The notes: generated from the letters alone by a model not told the origin. Counted from the stretch's first letter, positions 21,264-32,340 are shown. The stretch: DNA of 64,000 bases from Armigeres subalbatus (GCF_024139115.2 NC_085140.1:296203293-296267292); one strand, 5' to 3'. Translations and numbers: made by a program.

Positions 21264-22968
21264 GTAAGATAGTTTTTCAGTATTAATGAAAGTATGAACG
21301 CACATCCCTTTTCTACTGCTCCCTTAGCTTAGCGAATACCTTGTTCGGCTAGCCCGTGCCTTATGTTGGAGCGAATGCTCCGAGCCTCCTTCCCCGGGGA
21401 GCGACACGACCATCCTGGGCGAAACACTGCTGGAACGTGCCGAACGGTTAGCGACTCATCATGACCATCACGTTCATGGAATCTGTGATAAGGTAAAATG
21501 CTATTTTTAATTTCCATACTGGTACCAAGCATGAGTCATGCGTTTGTCAACTGTAACCCGAATATAGGCTTGCTGGGAACTGGCCAACCACCATTCGCAC
21601 TCCCACTCGCATCACCACAGCCACCTGCCAAAGCTGAGACGGGAACGGTCCTGCACCGATCTGCCCATGAAAGAAGTAAACTATCGATTTTTGGTATAGT
21701 ACCGACCATCATTCTTTCATTTCACTGTGTCACGTTCGATTCACCGCACTCCATTTTCACGCCATCTCATTGTGTAAACAAGCAAAACCAGAAATGCATT
21801 CTCATTTTGTAGAGTACGGCACTGTACAATATGCAACGACGGGTCCGCGTGCTGCGGGAGCAGGTCCAGCGGCGGGATCTGCACTTGGAGCTCCTGCGGC
21901 GCAAGATTGCACTGCTCGAGGACAATGCCAGGGGGAAAACCATGTTGCAAGTAGTTTTCGTTCCATCCGTTCATCTTCATTTGTTCCGTTTCTTTTTTTT
22001 TTTTTCATTCGGCGGAAGCCAATTTCGATTTGTAACCATTTCATTTTCGAGGCATTTCTGTACTCTTCATAGACGGAACGTGACGAAGCAGTTCACAGGG
22101 CGCGGAAGAATTCGAAGAATGCCGAACGAACTGCTCAACAACTGTCGGAGGTGAAGGCCCAACTGGTGGAGGTTAAGACCCAGCTGAATGAAGCGTCGGA
22201 CTACAAAATCACCGCCCTGGAACGGGCCCGGAAGTGCGACGAACTGCAGGCACGTTTGTGCGAGTTGGAAAATGAAAGAGAACGGTTGGTGAGCCAGTTG
22301 GCAGCGTACAAATCTCGAGCCCGGTCGGCAGTTGAAAGCTCCCACGAACGAAGGGTGCGGGATGAACATGCTATCTCGGTGAGTTTTTATTCACGTTTCT
22401 GGCGTGTTTTGTAACAGCTAGAGAATCTCGATGGAATTTATGATCAATCGCCCTTGAAAACTCAGTTTTTTTTTATGAAAAAATTCTCCCGAATTTCCAT
22501 GAATTTTCATGAAAAGTGATGCACAATAAAGATACCCTATCAATGTATGATTTCTATTCATACCCATTGCAGCATCTCCGCGATGAGATGTCGCGAATAA
22601 AATCGCAACTAGCCGACACCAATCACCGCCTGTCGCAGCTTCAAGCGTTCCGAACCTCGGTGGCCAAGCTACTGCACCTGCGTGATGGTCCTGACTCCGA
22701 GCTGCTTCACAAACTCCAAACCATGTGTAGTGCCCATCATCAGTGTACGTGCCTGGGCGGCAGGCACTACGGGTCGGCGTCCCCGCTGGGAACGGTAGGC
22801 AGCGACCATCACTGCTCTCGGTACGACGACATGCCTGCTGGGCCTTCATCGACGGGATGCAGGCCGCTGAGCTCCAGCCCGGTTCACACCAGGAGGTATA
22901 TCGATTCTGGCTTCAACGACCACGATCATAATTTCGACGACGATTTTGATTTCGGAAAGAAATATTAA
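21093..22968 (+). CDS. Coiled-coil protein, six 3' exons (CCDC170-like)
   Basis: Six exons join into one 427-residue C-terminal reading frame: 21093-21263, 21328-21492, 21568-21675, 21813-21950, 22073-22378 and 22573-22968. All introns are phase 0 with GT...AG ends. The protein is dominated by heptad-rich coiled coil (residues about 1-57 and 150-315 of the visible part). Between these are a Cys/His-rich stretch and HSHSHSHHHSH, and the tail is acidic with no coiled coil (DDDFDFGKKY). The block YNMQRRVRVLREQ...LHLELLRRKIALLE resembles the coiled coil of CCDC170, a microtubule/Golgi-associated protein in vertebrates; this comes from memory of the family and is tentative. The 5' exons are not visible, so the preceding intron contains at least the RTE and Jockey fragments up to about 18.9 kb. 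AATAAA lies 209 bp after the stop. Confidence 0.85.
21328..21492 (+). CDS. Coiled-coil gene, second visible exon
   Basis: 55 codons, phase 0. Acceptor CTCCCTTAG, donor GTAAAA. Encodes EYLVRLARALCW and a His-rich end. Confidence 0.8.
21568..21675 (+). CDS. Coiled-coil gene, third visible exon
   Basis: 36 codons, phase 0. Acceptor CCCGAATATAG (weak pyrimidine tract), donor GTAAAC. Carries the His/Ser repeat. Confidence 0.75.
21813..21950 (+). CDS. Coiled-coil gene, fourth visible exon
   Basis: 46 codons, phase 0. Acceptor CATTTTGTAG, donor GTAGTT. The most family-like coiled-coil block, YNMQRRVRVLREQ to KIALLED. Confidence 0.85.
22073..22378 (+). CDS. Coiled-coil gene, fifth visible exon
   Basis: 102 codons, phase 0. 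Acceptor CTCTTCATAG, donor GTGAGT. Continuous coiled coil from TERDEAVHRARK to HAIS. Confidence 0.85.
22573..22968 (+). CDS. Coiled-coil gene, last exon
   Basis: 131 codons plus stop. Acceptor ATACCCATTGCAG. Ends the coiled coil and adds a Ser/His/Asp-rich tail ending in FGKKY. Confidence 0.85.
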   Translation, partial: HLRDEMSRIKSQLADTNHRLSQLQAFRTSVAKLLHLRDGPDSELLHKLQTMCSAHHQCTCLGGRHYGSASPLGTVGSDHHCSRYDDMPAGPSSTGCRPLSSSPVHTRRYIDSGFNDHDHNFDDDFDFGKKY

Positions 22969-23176
22969 TAACTGCCACATTAAGAGAAGCAACACTGCCA
23001 AAACGGATGGAGGCCATTCAGCAAGCAGTTAGATGGAACAAGCAAAATGTGTTCGTTTCGATAGTTACCCATGCGGTACTTGCGGTAGTTTTTGTTTTAT
23101 AGCGAACGCGTTGCTCGTCTAGGGCCACCTGGTAGAGGGTAGAGGAAACGTATTCGTTGTAGCCAATGTTGTATGG

Positions 23177-23182
23177 AATAAA
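23177..23182 (+). terminator. Polyadenylation signal of coiled-coil gene
   Basis: AATAAA 209 bp after the stop, followed by a GT-rich stretch. Confidence 0.55.
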
Positions 23183-23229
23183 TATGTTGAACGGAGTTCG
23201 AAATATGAGACAGACAATTATTCGTTTGA

Positions 23230-24630
23230 TGACATGCCTTTTTAACTAAACCCGATGGCGCAAAATTGTATTTTCTGTTTCGAGATAAAAACTATTTGGA
23301 TTTACACATTTTTAGAAGTCACTAAGTATGGTGGACATTCATTGTTTTATTCCCACAGAGTGTCAAGGAAGTCATATTGTTTTATTTTAGAAATATGTAT
23401 TTGAAATGATCAATTTTCTGGATAGGCTTACATTTGAATGCTCTTTTATGCAATAAAGTAGTGCTACTAACTAAATTGGAGATAATATCCAACAATTATT
23501 ACGAATCATTCAATAGTCAAGAACTGGGAGAATAATGGCTCACTATAATCTGTATCTGCAAATCTCAAATCCTTTACATCCCCATTCCACTTGGAGACAT
23601 CATCATATTCCACAGATACCATTTTCCACAAATTTGCATTCAACTACCAACGCCACAAAGCCGCACTGGAAGATTTGTCAAGAAGACACACACACATTTT
23701 GAGCGGATATCATTTCCGTTCATATCCCCGGTTCTGCTCGAGCAATCGAGATGCAAGACGAAGGCAACAACGCCGGGGTGACAAATCCAACTGGAGGACT
23801 CTGGATCTGCTGACACTGCCGTTCTTGGCCAGAATGTGGTGCATTGTAGCTCTTACGAAAGGAATCGGAGATTACGTGCTGCCGTCTTGTGTTGTGCGCA
23901 CAATGAATGCAGACAACGAATGGATGCAAAACTGCTCGAAACTGTTTGAATGCTTACATTGCATTGTTGTTTGCTCTGGCTGAAGATATTTGGTTCACTC
24001 CATGGGAACGATCGGTCGGTGTGCACCCGGTTGGTCAATTTCCTCTTTTCAAACGAAGCTCTAGCAAACTGGAGCATCGGTTGTCCCTTTTCCAATTTGG
24101 GGATTTGCATTTTTCATTATCGATAACAATTCACTTGAGAAATTTGAATTATTGTTGCCACGAGATTAGAATGGATCACGGGGGCAATTGCCGATGAAGG
24201 TGAATTATGATTTTCGTTTATGAGGTAAGGATTTTTCATTTCCGAGAGAGCGGATTGCGACAAGCTAAACGTTTGACCGATTAACATATTTTCTTGTGCG
24301 ATATTTTCAAATAAACCTATTCCTCGGATAAGGTTATAATCGGCACTGACTAGTTTTGAATCGATGTTCCTACCTTTATTATGAAGGATTTTAACCCTTC
24401 CGTTAAATACAGTGCTTTTCAGAATGAAAAGACCACCCTTGATTTTCATGTTTTTTTTTGCGACTTGAATGGAACTACCCTAATCTGTTGATGACAACCG
24501 ATGAATATTAACACAAACACACACAAACCACTGAAAAGGGATGTGTTTGTTTATTCGCGTCGTAGAAATAGGGAAAAACAGTAAATACATCTTTTCAAAA
24601 AGATAAAACCACTTGGTAAGGTAACACCGT
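23230..24630. other. Unassigned intergenic DNA
   Basis: No gene supported. The 130-codon plus-strand frame at 23591-23983 has moderate base composition but no recognisable domain. It could be an unannotated exon or chance. An imperfect CACAAACACACACAAACC / ATGTGTTTGTTT dyad lies at 24510-24552. Confidence 0.3.
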
Positions 24631-24632
24631 GA

Positions 24633-24953
24633 TTGCGTTTTGTGTTAATTAACCATAATTTTTTAAACTATCGAATAGTTCTGCTCAAAGTGGGAAGGCA
24701 GAAGAGATTGAATGAGAAAGAACAGGGACAAATTTTGGCTTTTAGAAAGACTGGATGGGGAATCAGAAAAATTGCCAGAGAAATTGGACGAATTCACTGT
24801 GTGGTTCTGAATTTTCTGAAAAACACCGCGTCGTATGGCCAAAAAAAGAGTCCAGGACGAAAAAAGAAATTGTCTGCTAGAGAAAGGCGTCATGTCGTGA
24901 GCAAAGCAACAAATTCCACGAAGAGCTGTTCTCGAATTCGAGCCGAACAATGA
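24633..24953 (+). pseudogene. Tc1/Tc3-like transposase N-terminal fragment
   Basis: The frame carries a helix-turn-helix of the Tc1 family: RLNEKEQGQILAFRKTGWGI then RKIAREIGR, followed by a GRKKKLSARERR basic linker. It stops at codon 107, before any catalytic domain. Upstream codons have no transposase character. A repeat shared with 33815 begins at its end. Confidence 0.7.
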
Positions 24954-25035
24954 TTACAAAATAAGCATCATATTTTCGGAAATATAAGAGCATGCAAGGC
25001 AAATGATTCATGTCATATTGTGTTCGGGTTCGGAT
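24940..25035. repeat. Dispersed 95-bp repeat, copy 1
   Basis: Starts at GAACAATGATTACAAAA and ends at ATTGTGTTCGGGTT. A copy about 90% identical by eye lies at 33815-33906. In this copy it is joined to the Tc1-like transposase fragment, so it may be part of that element. Confidence 0.65.
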
Positions 25036-25196
25036 AAAGGTTTGTCGCTAGGTGCGTTTGTCAGTGAAACAGGGGAGTCATGGACTGCATCAATACTTCG
25101 TGAAAGTGCATCAGGCACGCATGTTGTATTGCTGCAAATCTAAAGCCCATCTACTACACCTTGATCCAACGTTCCATTTTGTCTTCAAAATGTGCC

Positions 25197-25245
25197 TTGT
25201 CATAAGACGAGTTTGTACCTTCCCATTTAATTCCACCACTTGATT
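25197..25245. repeat. Half-copy of the hairpin MITE at 18648-18742
   Basis: CTTGTCATAAGACGAGTTTG followed by the CCATTTAATTCCACCACTTG arm. Only one arm is present. Confidence 0.65.
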
Positions 25246-25353
25246 GTACCTTCACAGATATCTATGTAATTCGACCTCAACAGTAAGGTCGTCTTCAGAG
25301 AACGTTATTTTTGGTAACTCACCTGGCAACGAAATAAGGACTATGGTTGGAAA

Positions 25354-25420
25354 CTCGGTACCTGGAATGTCGAGGCCCTAAATGAAACTGGACGAATGAG
25401 CCTCCTGGCTCGCGCAGGGC
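25354..25420 (+). pseudogene. Non-LTR endonuclease N-terminal scrap
   Basis: About 22 codons encode GTWNVEALNETGRMSLLAR, the start of an RTE-type apurinic-like endonuclease. Nothing matching continues on either side. Confidence 0.5.
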
Positions 25421-25437
25421 TGGTAGCGACCGAAGCC

Positions 25438-25535
25438 ACTCAAAATAGTGACTTTCGCGACCAAAGCAGACAAAAAAACGGACCAAATAGTGACTTTCAG
25501 TTGCAGAGAAAGTGATCAAATAGTGACTTCCAATT
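25438..25535. repeat. Short AAATAGTGACTTTC repeats
   Basis: Three copies at about 25442, 25485 and 25517, spaced roughly 30-43 bp. No known function. Confidence 0.5.
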
Positions 25536-25539
25536 TCAG

Positions 25540-26020
25540 TTGCAAGTTCGATGAGACGAAATCAAGCGTTTTTGGGTCGAAGGAGAATAATTTTTCCGTA
25601 ATTTGTGGCGGAAAACATCTTTCACTCACCATTATTTTCTCTTACAACAAACTCAGAATAAAAAAGAAAATCACACGCTAACTTTTTTCTACTCAGTGAT
25701 ACTAAGTAAAATTGTATTGCCCTCTCTACTAACCCCACGGAAATTTTAGTAGTAGTCTTGAAAGCAGTAGTCTTGAAAGCAAATCATTTTTAAAAGCCAC
25801 TGGAAGTGAACGAAATATGATTATCACTCATAACACCTGGTTTTCTTTCCCGAGAATGATTTCTCGGCGAAAATCTGCGTGAATGAGCATTCTTTTCTCT
25901 TGAGAATGAGTGAAAATTACGATCATTGGATTTTTTTTTGTTTTTCCTTGTCGGGTATTTTTTATCACTGCGACCATTCTTTTGGTCTATTGTAATATAT
26001 TCCCCTTTTTTTCTAGCTAT
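25540..26020. other. Unassigned DNA, probably including the LINE 3' UTR
   Basis: No coding frame recognised. The part from about 25930 may be the 3' UTR of the minus-strand LINE that follows. Confidence 0.3.
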
Positions 26021-26770
26021 GTCACTATGGCGTACCGCTATTGGAAGTGATCGCTATTGTTTGACTAGCAGCTTCTCCCCAACACGGCTCAGCTTTTCGA
26101 ATGAAATGCACCACCGAATTGGGATTTGTTCTACCAAGCTCAAGTGGTTCTATAAGCCCCTTGGTGAAGAACTTTTGTCTTGTTCGAAAAATTGCCGGAC
26201 AACGGCATAACAGATGCTCCGAGTCTTCTTTTTCTGTGTCACAGAAGCGACATAGATCATTTTGAAGTTTCCCTATAAGCTTCAAATGATATCGACTCGG
26301 ACAATGACCTGTAATGGAACCCGTATAAGTGCTTAGGTCTCTTTTAGATAATTCTAAGATCTTGCGAGTCATGGAAACATTTGGAGTGATAAAGCGTTTC
26401 GATTGCCTGGCATTAGTTGCGTTCCTAAAATTGGTTTCTATTTTCATAGATTCCCATACCTTCAGCTCCATACGAAGAGAAGAAGTTGGTAAGCTGCAAA
26501 AAGGTTCCGGTCCTGTAAACCGACTTGATGATCCGAATCTCGCCAGCATATCGGCTTTTTCGTTACCATCTATTCCACAGTGTCCAGGAACCCAATATAG
26601 ATTGACTTGGTTCCGACAAGACAATTTTTGGAGGGACTGAATGCATTCCCAAACTTGTTTTGAAGTGCATGTTGCCGACTTTAGAGCATTCAAAGCTGCT
26701 TGGCTGTCGGACATTATGCAAATATTTGAGTGTCTGCAGTTCCTACGCAAACATATTACAGAACACTCTA

Positions 26771-26979
26771 CACACTTAAAATAAATCGCCGAATTCGGTA
26801 AAATTTTACCGAAATCTCAACAGCAGAACTGTTCGGTAAATAATATAACTGATTTTCGGTGATTTTGACAGTTGAGCAATGGAAAAAATTACAAAAAATC
26901 TGTAAAATAAATTACCGAACAGTTCTGCTGTTGAGATTTCGGTAAAATTTACCGAATACGGTGAAATGAGTTAAGTGTG
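26771..26979. mobile_element. TA-flanked MITE inside RNase H domain
   Basis: 209 bp with inverted ends of about 70 bp, starting CACACTTAA and sharing the CAGCAGAACTGTTCGGTAA segment, between TA at 26769-26770 and 26980-26981. Removing it with one TA restores the RNase H frame across the catalytic Glu region. The interior TTCGGTAAAATTT phrases make nested hairpins. Confidence 0.85.
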
Positions 26980-28329
26980 TAGAATTGCGTGAGCTTCCGC
27001 TTGGAATACGGATGGCCAACTGCCCATAGGAATCGATATGTCTATCCCAGGGCCAGTAACTCCTGCTCCCACTTGGTTGTTCAATTTTGAACCGTCAGTA
27101 TAAAACGTAATTGATCCTGAACGAAGTGTTGGTCCTCCATTCAACCATGTATTGCGCCCAGGATCAATTACTTTGAACAGTCTATTGAAATTGTACTTTT
27201 TCTCCATCCAGTCCTCATTACTTATTACTAGGGAGTTTATACTGAAGTTTTTTAGAATGCTAAGATGACCCTTAATGTCACTTCCTAAGAGGTTTTCGGA
27301 TCTTCTGATCCTCAAGGCAATCTTTTCAGCTTCTAATTGTACAATTTGATGCAGAGGAAGCATGTACAGTAAAGCATTTAGTGCACTCGATGGTGTACTG
27401 CTCATAGCACCTGTAATTGAGATAGTCGATAATCGTTGAAGTTTTTCGAACTTCATCTGAGCATTCTTCTCTTTCGTCTTTGGCCACCAGACCAACGAAC
27501 CATAGGTAATTCTTGGTTTTACTATAGCTGAATATATCCAATGGATCATTTTCGGCTTAAGTCCCCATTGCCTACCAAAAATTCGTTTACTAATCCATAG
27601 AGCATTTGTCGCTTTATTAATGGCGTGTTCTAGATGCATGTTCCAGTTAAGTTTGCTATCAAGAACTACGCCAAGAAATTTGACTGTATTCGAAAGTTCC
27701 AATCGTGTACCTTTCAATATCATGTTGTTTATTGAGAATTTCCTCCTACGCGCGAAGGGCACAATAGTGGTTTTGGAAGGATTTACACTAAATCCTTCTC
27801 TATCGCACCACGTGGAGACGACTCTACGACACTATCCATAATTCCATTACCCATAATGCCATTACCCCGAAGGCCACTACCCCGAACGCCACAACCCCGA
27901 ATAAATCACTACCCCGAATGCCATTACCCGTAATGGGACACTACCCCGAATGAGCCAGTACCCCGAATTAGTCATTATTTCAAGTTTGTACTTCATTTCA
28001 AAGAAAAAAATGTTAATCAATAACAGTTTATTCATAATTCATATGAATGGACAATAATTGGAACTGAAACTGTTCCAATGCAGTATGGAACTAAGTATTC
28101 TTACTCCGTAAGATATCGTTCCACTTCGTATGGCACTCTTCAAGATTCCTGAATGGCAGGGGGAGATTATGCAGCACGTTTTCATGCACAATGCAGAGAG
28201 TTGGAGGCAATTGGGGTCCACGACAGCATGGCTACTAGGGCAACAAGGTAGAAGTTGTTCCTTGGTGTAGTAAAAGCAACGAATTCTGGATGAAGCGTGG
28301 TCTAAATCTCAGATCGACGGGGGTTAATG

Positions 28330-28625
28330 GGTGAGTAAGAGTGAGTGAGTGATTAAGTGTGTGAGTAAGAGTGAGTGTGTGAGTGAGCGAGTAAGACTTA
28401 GTGAGCGAGCGAGTAAGAGTAAACGAGTAAGAATGAGTGAGTAAGAGTGAACGATGAAGAGAGAGAGCGAATAATTGAAAGTAAATGAGTTAGTAAAAGT
28501 GGATGAGTGAGTAAGAGTGGTTAAGTGAGTAAGAGTGGGTGAATGAATGAGAGTGAATGAATGAGTAATAATTAGTGAGACAGAGGAAGTGAGTGAGTAA
28601 GAGGGTTTGTGTATGAGAGTGAGAG
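28330..28625. repeat. GAGTGAGTAA-type microsatellite (copy 1)
   Basis: Imperfect 4-6 bp repeats (GAGTGAGTAAGAGTGAGTG). The same block recurs at 29607-29850 in the duplicated half. Confidence 0.8.
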
Positions 28626-28714
28626 AAGAGGAGATCTTGTTTATCTTCAGGAAGTTGCGTTGACCTTAAGAAGGCTCGTTTCGCCTTCTAACGAGAAGAC
28701 GTTACCTTTAAAGA

Positions 28715-28945
28715 GTAACCCGTCCATTTAAAGAAGGCATCATCTCCTCTGTCTGCCTCATACCGGGCAAACTCGTCTATTTAAAGAAGGCATCATCTCC
28801 TCTGTCTACCGTATACCGGGCAAACGCGTTTATTAAAAAAAAGTCATATTTACCCTGTATGCCTTATACCGGGCAAACTCGTTCATTTAAACAAAGCATC
28901 ATCTCCTCTGTTCGCCTTATACCGGGAAAACGCGTTCTGTTGAAA
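28715..28945. repeat. 53-bp minisatellite, about 4 copies
   Basis: Units contain ATACCGGGCAAACGCGT and CATCATCTCCTCTGTCTG. It is the shorter counterpart of the array at 29995-30545. Confidence 0.8.
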
Positions 28946-29606
28946 AAAAAGGGTCTCTTACTCTCTTTTGTAGAATAGTACTTTTCCAGGTCATAATGAC
29001 AGGAATGACAGTTAAAGATAATTAGAAGAAAAATCAAAACTGTTAGTTAAACTGTTTGGTTATAAATTGTTGCAATTCATCGATATCTGTTGGTGTTAAA
29101 CATAGTAATAGAATGACTCTACGACACTACCCATAATTCCATTACCCATAATGCCATTACCCCGAAGGCCACTACCCCGAACGCCACAACCCCGAATGAA
29201 TCACTACCCCGAATGCCATTAGCCCTAATGGGACACTACTCCGAATGAGCCAGTACCCCGAATTAGTCATTATTTCAAGTTGATACTTCATTTCAATGAA
29301 AAAAATGTTACTCAATCATATGAATGAACAATAATTGGAACTGAAACTGTTTCAATGCAATACGGAACTAAGTATTCTTACTCCGTAAGATCCCGTTCCA
29401 CTTCGTATGGCACTTTTGAAGATTCCTGAATGGCAGGGGGAGATTATGCAGCAAGTTTTCATGCACAACGCAGAGAGTTGGAGGCAATTGCGGTCCACGT
29501 CAGCATGGCTACTAGGGCAACAAGGTAGAAGTTTTTCCTTGGTCGCTGTAGTAAAAGCAACGGATTCTGGATGAAGCGTGGTCTAAATATCAAAATCGAC
29601 GAGGGG

Positions 29607-29850
29607 GTGAATGGATGAGTAAAAGTGAGTGAGTAAGAGTGAGTATGTGAGTGAGCGAGTAAGAGTAAACGAGTAAGAGTGAGCGAGAAAGAGAGAGCGA
29701 ATGATTGAATGTAAATGAATGAGTAAAAGTGGATGAGTGAGTAAGAGTGGTTAAGTGAGTAAAAGTGGGTGAATGAATGAGAGTGGGTGAATGAGTAATA
29801 ATTAGTGAGACAGAAGAAGTGAGTGAGTGAGAGTTTGTGTATGAGAGTGA
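29607..29850. repeat. GAGTGAGTAA-type microsatellite (copy 2)
   Basis: Counterpart of 28330-28625. The inverse strand gives a Ser/His/Leu/Tyr-rich frame (29459-29908) that is not a gene. Confidence 0.8.
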
Positions 29851-29994
29851 GAGAGAGGGGGATCTTGTTCGTCTTCGGGAAGTTGCGTTGACTTAAAGAA
29901 GGCATCATCTCGTTTCCCCTTCTATCGAGCAGACGCTCCTTTTAAAAAGGCAGTATTTCCTCTGTGTGCCTTATCGAGGTATAAGCACGTTCAT

Positions 29995-30545
29995 TAAAAG
30001 GTGGTATCATCTCCTCTGTCTGCCTTATACCGGGCAAACGCGTCCATTTAAAGAAGGCATCATCTCCTCTGTCTGCCTTATACCGGGCAAACGCGTCCAT
30101 TTAAAGAAGGCATCATCTTCTCTGTCTGCCTTATACCGGGCAAACGCGTCCATTTAAAGAAGGCATCATCTGCTCTGTCTGCCTTATACCGGGCAAACGC
30201 GTCCATTTGAAGAAGGCATCATCTCCTCTGTCTGCCTTATACCGGTCAAACGCGTCCATTTTTAAGAAGGCATCATCTTCTCTGTCTGCCTTATACCGGG
30301 CAAACGCGTCCATTTAAAGAAGGCATCATCTCCTTTGTCTGCCTTATACCGGGTAAACGCGTCCATTTAAAGAGGGTATCATCTTCTCTGTATGCTTTAT
30401 ACCGGGAAAACGCGTCCATTTAAAGAAGGCATCATTTCCTCTGTCTGCCTTATACCGGGCAAACGCGTCCATTTAAAGAAGGCATCATCTACTCTGTCTG
30501 CCGTTCATTTAAACGAGGAATAATTTCCTCTGTATGCCTTATACC
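29995..30545. repeat. 53-bp minisatellite, about 10 copies
   Basis: Regular 53-bp period (for example TCTGTCTGCCTTA at 30068 and 30121). Units are nearly identical in the middle and decay at the right end. 53 is not a multiple of three, so the frames reading through it are not a coding repeat. Confidence 0.9.
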
Positions 30546-32340
30546 TTATACATATACTAGAAAATACGAATCCCAGTGGAGTCTAAACTCCTTTTAAGGG
30601 ATTCTTAAAATTCTAATTCATAAATGAAATTATTAATTATCACTAATAAAGGAAATTACTAAAAATTTATTACTAAAAGTGACATGCAAAGATTTATCGA
30701 AATTAACAGAACAGTTAACAGTTAAAGCTAATTAGAAGAAAAATCAAAACCGTTGGTTAAACTGGTTGGTTAAAAACTGTTGCGATTCATCGATATCTCT
30801 TGGTGTTAAACATAATAATAGAATACTATAGATTCTAAATGTTTTCGGGATAATTGCCTTTCGGGGTAATGGATTTCGGGGTAGTGTCCCATTCGGGGTA
30901 ATGACTTTCGGGGCACTGTCCCATTCGGGGTAGTGGCCTTCGGGGTAATGGCATTCGGGGTACTGGGGTGGAGCCAATAGAATACTATAGATTCTAAATG
31001 TTTTCGGGGTAATGGATTTCGGGGTAGTGTCCCATTCGGGGTGATGGTTTTCGGGGTACTGTCCCATTCGAGGTAGTGGCCTTCGGGGTTATGGCATTCG
31101 GGGTACTGGCATTCGGGGTAGTGGGGTGGAGCCCGTGGAGACATAGTTTAAAGCAGTTTGCATTCTGTTGACGATAATGTCATTGTATTTGCCTCGTACT
31201 ATTAGCGAAACCAATTACTTCGAAGCCCTGGGCTATAAGGTATTTGAGAAGATCATCTACTATTAAAGACCACAGTAAAGGTGATAATACGCCTCCTTGT
31301 GGGCACCCTTTGATTGCTCTAACACTAATGTGAGAATTTCCAAGGTTAGCTGATATTTCTCTTTTTGTTAACATTTCTTTAATCCAATCTACAATGCATT
31401 TATCGAAGCCACGATTTGACATTGCCTTTTTTATGGAATTATGAGAAGTGTTGTCAAAAGCTCCCTCTATATCTAAGAAAGCAGCAAGGGAAATTTCTTT
31501 TGCTTCAAAAGATTTTTCTAATTTTGTAACAACTGCATGTAATGCGGTTACTGATGATTTACCTTCCTGATAAGCGAATTGGTGTTTGCTTAATGGTAGT
31601 TGGGTTAAATACGATGACTTGATATGTAAATCTATTATTTTTTCCATTGTTTTCAGTAAAACGGAGGACAAGCTTATTGGCCTAAAGGATTTTGGTGAGG
31701 TTTTATCCTTTTTATTTGCCTTAGGGATAAATGTCACCCGTACTTGTCGCCAAACTGTCGGAATGTAGCTTAGCGATAAACTTGCTTGAAACAGCTTTGT
31801 GAGGATAGGTATAAAATTGCCTTACCTTTTTGCAGCAGTACGGGTAAAATTCCATCACTACCCGGTGATTTGAAAGGTTCAACGGAATCTATGGCCCTCG
31901 ACCTTCTTTCAGTAAAAATTTGTGTGGTCAGAATACGTGCATCGTTCCTGGATTTTTCTAGCTCAGTTATTTTGTTCACTGTTTCATGAATATGTTGGCT
32001 GATTTCAATGATTCCAGTTCCTATTGCATTCGCATTGAGGTCTTCATTTGAACTGATAATAGGCCGCGAAAAATGAGTGTTCATTATTAATTCTAACGTT
32101 TCACTCACAGATGTAGTGAATAAGCCGTTATCTTTTTTAAAGTACCGAGTCCATTAGAATGATCTTTGGCTAGGATTTTTTTCAACCTGGCAGCTGCTGG
32201 AGTATTTTCTATGTTTTCACATGTATGCCTCCAATGTATCCTTTTAGATCGCCTAATCTCTCGGTTGTAATCGGTGAGGGATTGTTTGTATTGTTCCCAC
32301 TGTTGTGTTCGCTTAGCCCGGTTGAAAAGTTTCATCATTG

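Larger units (their letters stand above)
27820..31134. mobile_element. 3.3 kb foldback-like element with tandem-repeat termini
   Basis: Flanked by an 8-bp target duplication, GTGGAGAC, at 27812-27819 and 31135-31142. The left terminus (27820-27975) consists of 14-16 bp variants of CCATTACCCCGAATG. The right terminus carries the same units inverted (TTCGGGGTAATGG), in two copies (30835-30975 and 30976-31134). The left half is duplicated head to tail: a second left terminus starts at 29115. The interior contains GAGTGAGTAA microsatellite and a 53-bp minisatellite. No transposase is present. An 8-bp duplication suits hAT or P-type mobilisation, and the architecture recalls foldback/Galileo elements; the superfamily is not settled. 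Confidence 0.8.
26022..32340 (-). pseudogene. RNase H-bearing non-LTR retrotransposon ORF2, split by two insertions
   Basis: Read from 32340 downward. A pre-RT segment (32338-31770, one frameshift) contains KSPGSDGILP. The RT fingers and palm (31737-31180) contain RPISLSSVLLKTMEKIID, AAFLDIEGAFD and GCPQGGVLSPLLW. The FADD box is degraded to FANS and frameshifted. After a 3.3 kb insertion it resumes at 27811 with the RT C-terminus (KFLGVVLDSKLNWN, WALKPK-like and ITGAMSSTP blocks). RNase H follows with all four acidic positions: FYTDGS, AEAHAIL, MSDSQAAL and GNEKADMLAR. A CCHC-like CRFCDTEKEDSEHLLCRC block is near the end. A domain order with RNase H fits the I/LOA/Loner-like clades. Both insertion points keep the frame when one target duplication is removed. 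Confidence 0.8.

Noticed and set aside
23591..23983. 130-codon frame as a host gene
   Set aside because: No domain, no promoter or splice evidence; left as unassigned.
29995..30545. CRISPR array (regular repeats)
   Set aside because: The 53-bp units repeat end to end with no unique spacers, inside a eukaryotic mobile element.
27812..31142. Segmental duplication of host DNA rather than a transposon
   Set aside because: The 8-bp duplication, inverted termini and exact rejoining of the LINE frame fit transposition better.
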